The position numbers and the translations under genes are program-made. 64,000 nucleotides of DNA, from the NCBI GenBank assembly GCA_023614405.1, contig CM042692.1:122071503-122135502 (forward strand), read 5' to 3'. Positions 58,575 to 64,000 of this stretch are shown here, one piece after another; position 1 is the stretch's first letter; the number at the start of each line of letters is the position of its first letter. The stretch is from Avena insularis. Taxonomy: Eukaryota > Streptophyta > Magnoliopsida > Poales > Poaceae. The notes below the pieces were generated by a model. The model saw only the letters and a program-made list of their open reading frames with translations, did no database searches and was not told the origin of the DNA.

Positions 58575-60084
58575 TGATGACCCACAAGTATAGGTGGTGT
58601 ATCGCAGTATTTTCGATAAGTAAGAGTGTCGAACCCAATGAGGAGTAGAAGGTGCTGGCTAGTGGTATGGATCAGGAATTCTCTGCAAATACTTAGCAAA
58701 CGGATGTTTAGGGGTTTTCGATAAAGCAAGTAAACAAAGTAAGAGTAAATAAAAGACAGTAGGAATAAATGCAGCAAGTGGCCCAATCCTTTTATTCAGC
58801 AAAGGACAAGCCGGTTGTATTACTTAAGATGACCAAACGTTTTCGAGGACACATGGGAAGACTGTCAAGTGCTTTCGCTTCATACAGTTGATTAATCTTC
58901 TTTAGCTTGCTAAGTGTTGTGTGGGTGAACCTGTGCTAATGTACCGACCTTCCTAGGACTAATACATACTTGTGATTATACCCCTTGCAAACATCCGTAA
59001 GTACAAGAAAGTAATTAAGGTAAAAACCTAACCACAGCTTTAAACTCTAAGACCCTTACGTCCCTTGTGCAATGGTTTCCTAACGGGGGTTCGAGTTTCC
59101 GTCACTCCGACAACCCCTACGATTAGTAGCCAAATACACAATGCATTCCCCTAGGCCCATATAGGTGAAGTATCATGTAGTCGACATTCACATGACACCA
59201 CTAGAATAAGTACACCACAACTTAAATATCATACTATTGAATCTTTCTCAACACAACTCCACTACTAACAACATGACTTCTCCCATGTCCTCAAGAACAA
59301 AACAAACTACTCACAAGACATCATATGGATCATGATCAGAGATGGAATAATGATGTATAACAATCTGAACATAAACAATAATTCAATGGTTCACTCAGTA
59401 GCATCAACTACAAAGAGTAATCAACACGGGGAAAGTTTCCCCTTATGAACTATGCAAGATTCAACGCAATTGTTACAGCAATATGGAGATGGTGATGAGG
59501 GTGCTGATGGTGATGATAGTGGTGATGATGATGATGATCCCGATGAAGTCCAGCTTGATGGTGGTGTTGATGGCGAAGATCTCCCCTCTCTGGGAAGGAA
59601 TTCCCCTGGCAGAAATCTGTCTGCCGGAGAGATCTTTCTCTCTCGGTGTTGTCCGCCTCGCAGAGGCGGCGGAATCTTTCTATGGTTGCCCCCCGAGTCT
59701 TAGGGTTTCGGGAGGATAATAGACGCCAGAGGGGAGTGCCAGGGGGGACCAGGGTGGCCACACCACCTGGTGGCGCGGCCTAGGCTGGCCCACGCTAGGG
59801 GGTGGTGTGGCCCCCCTGTGGCCCATCTCCAGCCCCCTTCTGGCTTCCTTCGTCTTCTGGAAAAATAGGATTTTCCGTATATTTTCCTGGATTTTCCGAT
59901 CTTCGCGAATTTTGCCTCCAAACAACACCTTTTCCATCAGAATCCTGACTGCAGTGGTCCATGCTCCAAAAGTCATCAACCATGCAAAAACAGATGAAAT
60001 AACATAAGTATCACCTCTCAATATGAAATATATCAATGAATAACAGTGAATTATGACATAGAATAGTGATGCAAATGGACGATT
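58575..60084 (-). repeat. 5' LTR of element A
   Basis: About 1,510 bp, starting TGATGACCCACAAGT. The promoter hairpin has perfect 12-bp arms GGCCACACCACC / GGTGGTGTGGCC (59756-59767 and 59801-59812). The outer end is worn (GATGCAAATGGACGATT). Confidence 0.9.
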
Positions 60085-61181
60085 ACCACTGTGGTGTGGG
60101 CCCTTGGTCACCACGACCTTGCCTCTTCGCCTATAAGATGCCTCCCGATGCAAAAACCCTAAATCGACCAGCCTCCAGCCACGAAAAGTTCCACAGCGCC
60201 ACCGCCACCAAAGGGGAGATTCGGGGGACAGAAAGTCTCTGTTTCGGCATCCTGATGGGACGGGGAAGTGCCCCTAGAGCCATCTCCATTGATCTCCACC
60301 ACCATCTTCATCGCTGTTGCTGATTCCCATGATGAGGAGGGAGTAGTTCTTCCTCGAGGCTAAGGGTTCTACCGGTAGCTATGTGTTCATCTCTCTCTCT
60401 ATGCATGATCATAGTGTGATCATGAGCTTTGTAATCAAGTAGATCTACCTTGCTAGTCAAGTGCTTTAATAGATCTCTGCTCTCCCCATGTGCGTGAAAG
60501 TGACAGCGTGCACACCATGGTGGCACTTAGGCTAGAGATTACAAATACTTGTTATGAGTTATATTTGGAGTTGGATGTCTCTATGAAATTGTGGTGTTTG
60601 TTGGAACCATCTAGAGCTCAAGGTGATAGTGTGGGGTTATCTAGATGGGGAAAGCAAACTTTGAGGAGTGCTGTTATATCCCTACCATGGATTAGAGTGT
60701 CCAACCGGAGAGTAGTTTAGAGTAGTATCATGAAGAGAAGATATTTATATGAGAGTGTTCACTAGTGAAAGTATGATCCCTAGGCCTTGTTTCTAAGCAT
60801 TGAAACACCGTTTGCAACTAGATCTGTTACATATTTGCTTGCTTCCATCTTTATTTCAGTTTGCCTTTAGTCTCAACCACACGCCATCAAAGCTATTTTC
60901 TGGCACCGTTGTCTTTTATCCATACCACTTGTATTTCACTATCTCTTTGCTGAACTAGTGCACCTATACACCTGACAAGTGTATTGGGTGTGTTGGGGAC
61001 ACAAGAGACTTCTTGTATCTTGATTGCAGGGTTGCTTGAGAGGGGATACCTATGACCACTTCCTCCCTGAGTTCGATAAACCTTGGGTAATCCACTTAAG
61101 GGAAAACTTGCTGCTGTTCTACAAACCTCTGCACTTGGAGGCCCAACAATTGTCTACAAGAATAGAAGTGCGTAGACATCA
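60085..61181 (+). repeat. 3' LTR of element C, second part
   Basis: Resumes the C LTR after element A: ACCTTGCCTCTTCGCC, TATAAG, AAACCCTAA, and so on to GCGTAGACATCA at 61181. The target duplication GCGAT and element D codons follow. Confidence 0.92.
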
Positions 61182-61186
61182 GCGAT

Positions 61187-63037
61187 ATCCATGGTGATGC
61201 ACTTGGTTGAATCAGACCTTTCTCCAGCATAGCATCAAGTTGCTTCTTCAGCTCCACTAATTCAGATGGGTTCATACTATAAGGTCTCTGAGCTATGGGT
61301 CCAGTTTCAGGAACTAGTTCAATGATGAACTCGATATCCCGACCTAGGGGCATACCGGGCAATTCATCTGGGAACACATCGGGGTATTCACAGACTACTC
61401 TGACTTGGTCTAGGGTTGGTTGGGCTAGACTCTTGTTGCATTTGAATTGATGAGGCAGCGTCTTAGATACATGCTCTACTGATACTCCAGTGCTACTGGT
61501 CATGTTTATGGCTTTCTTGGCACAGTCGATCGATCCTTTATGTTTTGATATCCAATCCATTCCTAGTACTACTTCCAAACCTTTGGTTCCAAGTACTATT
61601 AGATTAGCATAAAAATCTATTCCATGGATTCTGATAGGTACAGCCTTGCAAATTTTTCTAGCTTTGGTGGTTGACCTAGGTATTTGAACTATCATAACAT
61701 GCTTCAATTTTTTGGTTGAATCTTACTAGTGCATGAAAATTCTTCTGTAACAAACGAGTGCGATGCTCCAGAATCAAACAACACTCTTGCAAGTACCGAG
61801 TTAACAGAAAACATACCCAGCACGACATCTGGTGCTTCCTGAGCTTCTTCAGCATTCATGTGGAACAAACGGCCGTTGCGGTTGAGCAGGTTCCCTAGGG
61901 CAAATCTCTTTCCAGGCTAGACACGACGTTGCTGCTGAGCGGGTGCATTCGCATTGGTGGTTGCTACAAGCTTCTTGGGGCACTCGTTGGAGTAGTGACT
62001 CTTGACTCTGCATTCAAAGCAAGTAATCATGGACTTGTCTTTTCCTGCAATAGGCACAACATTGCTTCCAGTCCTTGGGGCAGTATTGTTGTTGTTAGTG
62101 TTGGTGTTGTTGTTGTTGGACTTGGGCGATGCACGGTTGAAGTTATTGGAGTTGACGGGGTTATTGTTGTGGTTTCCTCCAGACCTCAAGTTTCCTCCAC
62201 CACGATTGGGATAGTTTGGACGGGACATAGGGGGCCTGTTGTTTCTTGGGGCATATCCTGCAGATGGGTTGGGGCAATACTTCTGTCTATGGTGGGATCT
62301 AGGCTGGTGCATCATGCGACGCTTACGGTTGTCATTGGCTTGGTTGATCTTTCCTTTCATCTGGATAGCAGAGTCCACTAGTTCTTCTAGATCCGCAACA
62401 CGGATGTTGGCTAACACTGTCTGCATCTTATCATGTAACCCATTCAGGAACCTTTCCTTCTCCTTTGCTTCGACGCTAATCTTATCAGGGGCATACCTAG
62501 CCAAGGATAAGAACCTGTCACGGTATTCCACCATAGTCATTCTCCCTTGCTTCAATTCCCTGAACTCATCCCTCATCCTAGTGACCAAACCTTGGGGCAC
62601 ATGGGTCCAGCTGAACTTGATCTTGAATTCTTCCCAAGTCATCGTTTGCCCTTAGTTCATGGTACGAGTGCTATTCCACCAGGCTCTTGCATCACCTGCC
62701 AGATAATGGGTGGCAAACAGTACTTTTTCATTGGCTTCAACTCCTGCGACCTCCAAATTGTTCTCCATGGTTTGCAGCCAGTCATCAGCATCTAAGGGCT
62801 CCTCAGACTTACTAAATATAGGTGGGTTGGTATTCTAAAAGTTCTTGAGCTTGGATCCATGGTTATCCTAGTTTCATGACCTTGATTATTCTGGGCCATC
62901 TGAGCTATCTGTTGAAGAGTGGCTAAGTTGGCTTGGCGTTCGGCTCTACTAGCTTCGCGGTCATAAACTAACATTTGCAGAATCTGCAGCATTGGGTCCT
63001 GAGATGAACTGCTTCCACCGGCGTTACCGCGAGGCAT
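61187..63037 (-). pseudogene. Element D gag, protease and start of RT
   Basis: Sense order: the start MPRGNAGGSSSSQDPML at 63037; a gag core (EEFKIKFSWTHVPQGLV, LARYAPDKISVEAKE); an Asn-rich linker; a zinc knuckle CFECRVKSHYSNEC (CX2CX4HX4C); a protease with FDSGASHSFV near 61740-61800 and VVLGMDWISKHKGSIDC; and then the linker YPDVFPDELPGMP and the RT start LIQPSASPW, where element C interrupts. Frameshifts or stops occur near 62830, 62655, 61917 and 61710. The catalytic DSG is kept. Confidence 0.9.
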
Positions 63038-63287
63038 CTAAAGATTGAGATAGATAATGAGACAAGGGGGAAATTTCTAGGGTTTATGGGTTTGTTTTAG
63101 AAACTTTGAACTTGGAGTTTGACTCAGGTTTTGCAAACTAACAACTTTCTTTTCATTCATTCATTCATAGCACCCAATACAAACACACACCACAACAAGG
63201 AAACATATGGTTTTAAGAACCATTCTGTGAAACTACGATATAGTGGGACCGGGTACAACTCACTCCTATGGTAGTGCTCAAGTGCAT

Positions 63288-64000
63288 CTAATCATCATCA
63301 ATGAAGGCGTCATCATCTTCATCAGTGTGATCTTCCATGGCCTCGTCCTCCAGGTAGTCATCATCATCACTGAGGTAAGAGTAGAGATCTCCACGGATAT
63401 CTTCACCTTCCTCCTCCTTCGCTTCAAGCTGGATCTCCTGTTCACGGATGGTATTCTCGAGAGTGGCCACCTTCTTGTGAAGACGACCGATGATGCGATC
63501 CTTCTTGTCATGCTGACGACGAAGTGAATGGCGCTCCTTGGCAAGGATGGCGATGGTCTGGTCCTTCCTGACTGCAATGGCATGGTTATGGTTGGCGTAG
63601 GCATAGGCGTTGTCCAACTCCTTTTGTCTATCATACAACATGAAGTCAAGATTATCCACCTGGTGCTTCAGCTCCAGGTGTCCTGGCATCTCCAAGGGCA
63701 GTCCCATAGAATCACGCCTTGCGTAGTGAGCAAAGCGAGTGCCATTGATCTGGTTGATGTTTTGCCCACACAGACGGGCAAGAGCTTCCTGCATAGCCCT
63801 GGCTAGTCCGTCTAGCCAGTTGTTCCCCCTCAAGCTGAATTGGATCTTCTCCGAGGTGGGTGCTTCCATCTTGCCTCTGAGATCTGCAACTATCAGCCAC
63901 TGTAGCTCTCCTCCCACGTGATCGTTTAGTTGTTCCCTGAAGAACTCCGGGTGCGGGCGCTCAAGATGCTCTGCGAGTGCATCTAGATCCCTCTCAAAGA
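63288..64000 (-). CDS. Extra ORF upstream of gag in element D (partial, open to the window end)
   Basis: The frame is open from the window edge to a stop at 63288, at least 237 codons. The visible part has PHPEFFREQLNDHVGGELQW, a conserved-looking central region, a long Lys/Arg/Glu-rich coiled coil (RHSLRRQHDKKDRIIGRLHK to IREQEIQLEAKEEE) and a very acidic C-terminus ending in a run of Asp. It is unlike gag, protease or pol and lies between the (unseen) leader and gag, about 250 bases before the gag ATG. It could be a captured host gene or an element-specific accessory protein. Its frame is clean while gag and pol are broken. Confidence 0.7.
   Translation of the reverse strand, partial: FERDLDALAEHLERPHPEFFREQLNDHVGGELQWLIVADLRGKMEAPTSEKIQFSLRGNNWLDGLARAMQEALARLCGQNINQINGTRFAHYARRDSMGLPLEMPGHLELKHQVDNLDFMLYDRQKELDNAYAYANHNHAIAVRKDQTIAILAKERHSLRRQHDKKDRIIGRLHKKVATLENTIREQEIQLEAKEEEGEDIRGDLYSYLSDDDDYLEDEAMEDHTDEDDDAFIDDD

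Larger units (their letters stand above)
50331..60084 (-). mobile_element. Element A: pol-less Gypsy-type element inserted in the LTR of element C
   Basis: Minus orientation: 3' LTR 50331-51823, 5' LTR 58575-60084. The flanks GCCAC (50326-50330) and ACCAC (60085-60089) are an imperfect duplication, and the outer end of the 5' LTR is worn. The interior, without its own nested solo LTR, is about 5.1 kb. It carries a gag-type region, a membrane-like ORF and a coiled-coil ORF, but no RT or integrase. It is the same family as the element at 1-2877. Confidence 0.88.
43169..61181 (+). mobile_element. Element C: pol-less Gypsy-type element inserted in element D
   Basis: Plus orientation, flanked by a perfect target duplication GCGAT (43164-43168 and 61182-61186) that falls inside the RT codons of D. 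The 5' LTR is 43169-44567. The 3' LTR is split into 50009-50330 and 60085-61181 by element A. The interior of about 5.4 kb holds one gag-type ORF and about 2.7 kb without enzyme domains. RT and integrase are absent. Confidence 0.92.
36446..64000 (-). mobile_element. Element D: chromodomain Gypsy element (Del/Tekay-like), runs off the window
   Basis: Minus-orientation element with a 3,987-bp 3' LTR (36446-40432). The internal coding sequence is split by element C between 43168 and 61182. Order in sense: an extra ORF (64000-63288), gag with zinc knuckle, protease, RT, RNase H, integrase, chromodomain, polypurine tract, LTR. It is disabled by several stops and frameshifts as well as by the insertion. 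The 5' LTR and primer site lie beyond 64000. Confidence 0.9.

Noticed and set aside
62239..62655. Plus-strand frames opposite element D gag
   Set aside because: The minus strand has the clear gag and zinc-knuckle protein. The plus frames are shadows.
1..64000. CRISPR arrays, tRNA and rRNA genes
   Set aside because: No regularly spaced short repeats and no cloverleaf or rRNA sequence was seen. The only tRNA-like matches are retrotransposon primer-binding sites.

Overview
The window is grass nuclear DNA, very probably from a Triticeae cereal (wheat, Aegilops, barley or rye group). The signs are nested LTR retrotransposons of Triticeae type, Stowaway MITEs with the CTCCCTCCGT terminus, and a spliced gene whose first exon is far richer in GC than its later exons. 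I see no bacterial, organellar or CRISPR features.

Gene island (about 11.6-33.4 kb). One gene looks intact: a four-exon NRAMP-family divalent metal transporter (15482-18857, +; 546 codons) with canonical DPGN and MPHN metal-binding motifs, a TATA box and two G-boxes. Downstream lies a single B3-domain gene (start 20620, stop 33342, +). It is broken by a 12.3-kb LTR retrotransposon (20711-32992, target duplication CCAAT) and also carries an apparent 1-bp frameshift. Upstream of the NRAMP gene are a complete pol-less Gypsy-type element ('family B', 4596-11627, target duplication ACCTA), a 1.3-kb solo LTR with a CCGGAGACTCCGG minisatellite (12494-13796, target duplication AAAGC) and two Stowaway MITEs. 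The window opens with the 3' end of another pol-less element ('family A', 1-2877).

Retrotransposon nest (about 33.4-64 kb). A Copia-type LTR in minus orientation (about 33387-36113) holds a nested solo LTR. The Copia interior is cut by a chromodomain-containing Gypsy element ('D', minus, 36446 to beyond the window). D is itself interrupted inside reverse transcriptase by element C (plus, 43169-61181, target duplication GCGAT). The 3' LTR of C holds element A (minus, 50331-60084), and the leader of A, next to its primer-binding site, holds a solo family-B LTR (56930-58537, target duplication CGCTT). The relative order of insertion can be read directly: Copia, D, C, A, solo B.

Most interesting signal. 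Elements A, B and C lack reverse transcriptase and integrase, and the LTR of A is unlike those of B and C. Yet all share internal modules: a hairpin just after the gag-type ORF and a roughly 1-kb, apparently non-coding block seen four times in the window. A and C also share an ORF ending in a membrane-like segment, and B and C share a small hydrophobic ORF. This looks like a group of non-autonomous elements held together by RNA-level sequences and accessory proteins. Element D has an additional coiled-coil/acidic ORF upstream of gag. The 12.3-kb element keeps only a chromodomain-like scrap of coding sequence between about 4.6-kb LTRs, a LARD-like design.

All homology statements are from reading the sequence and remembering families. 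No alignment or database search was run.
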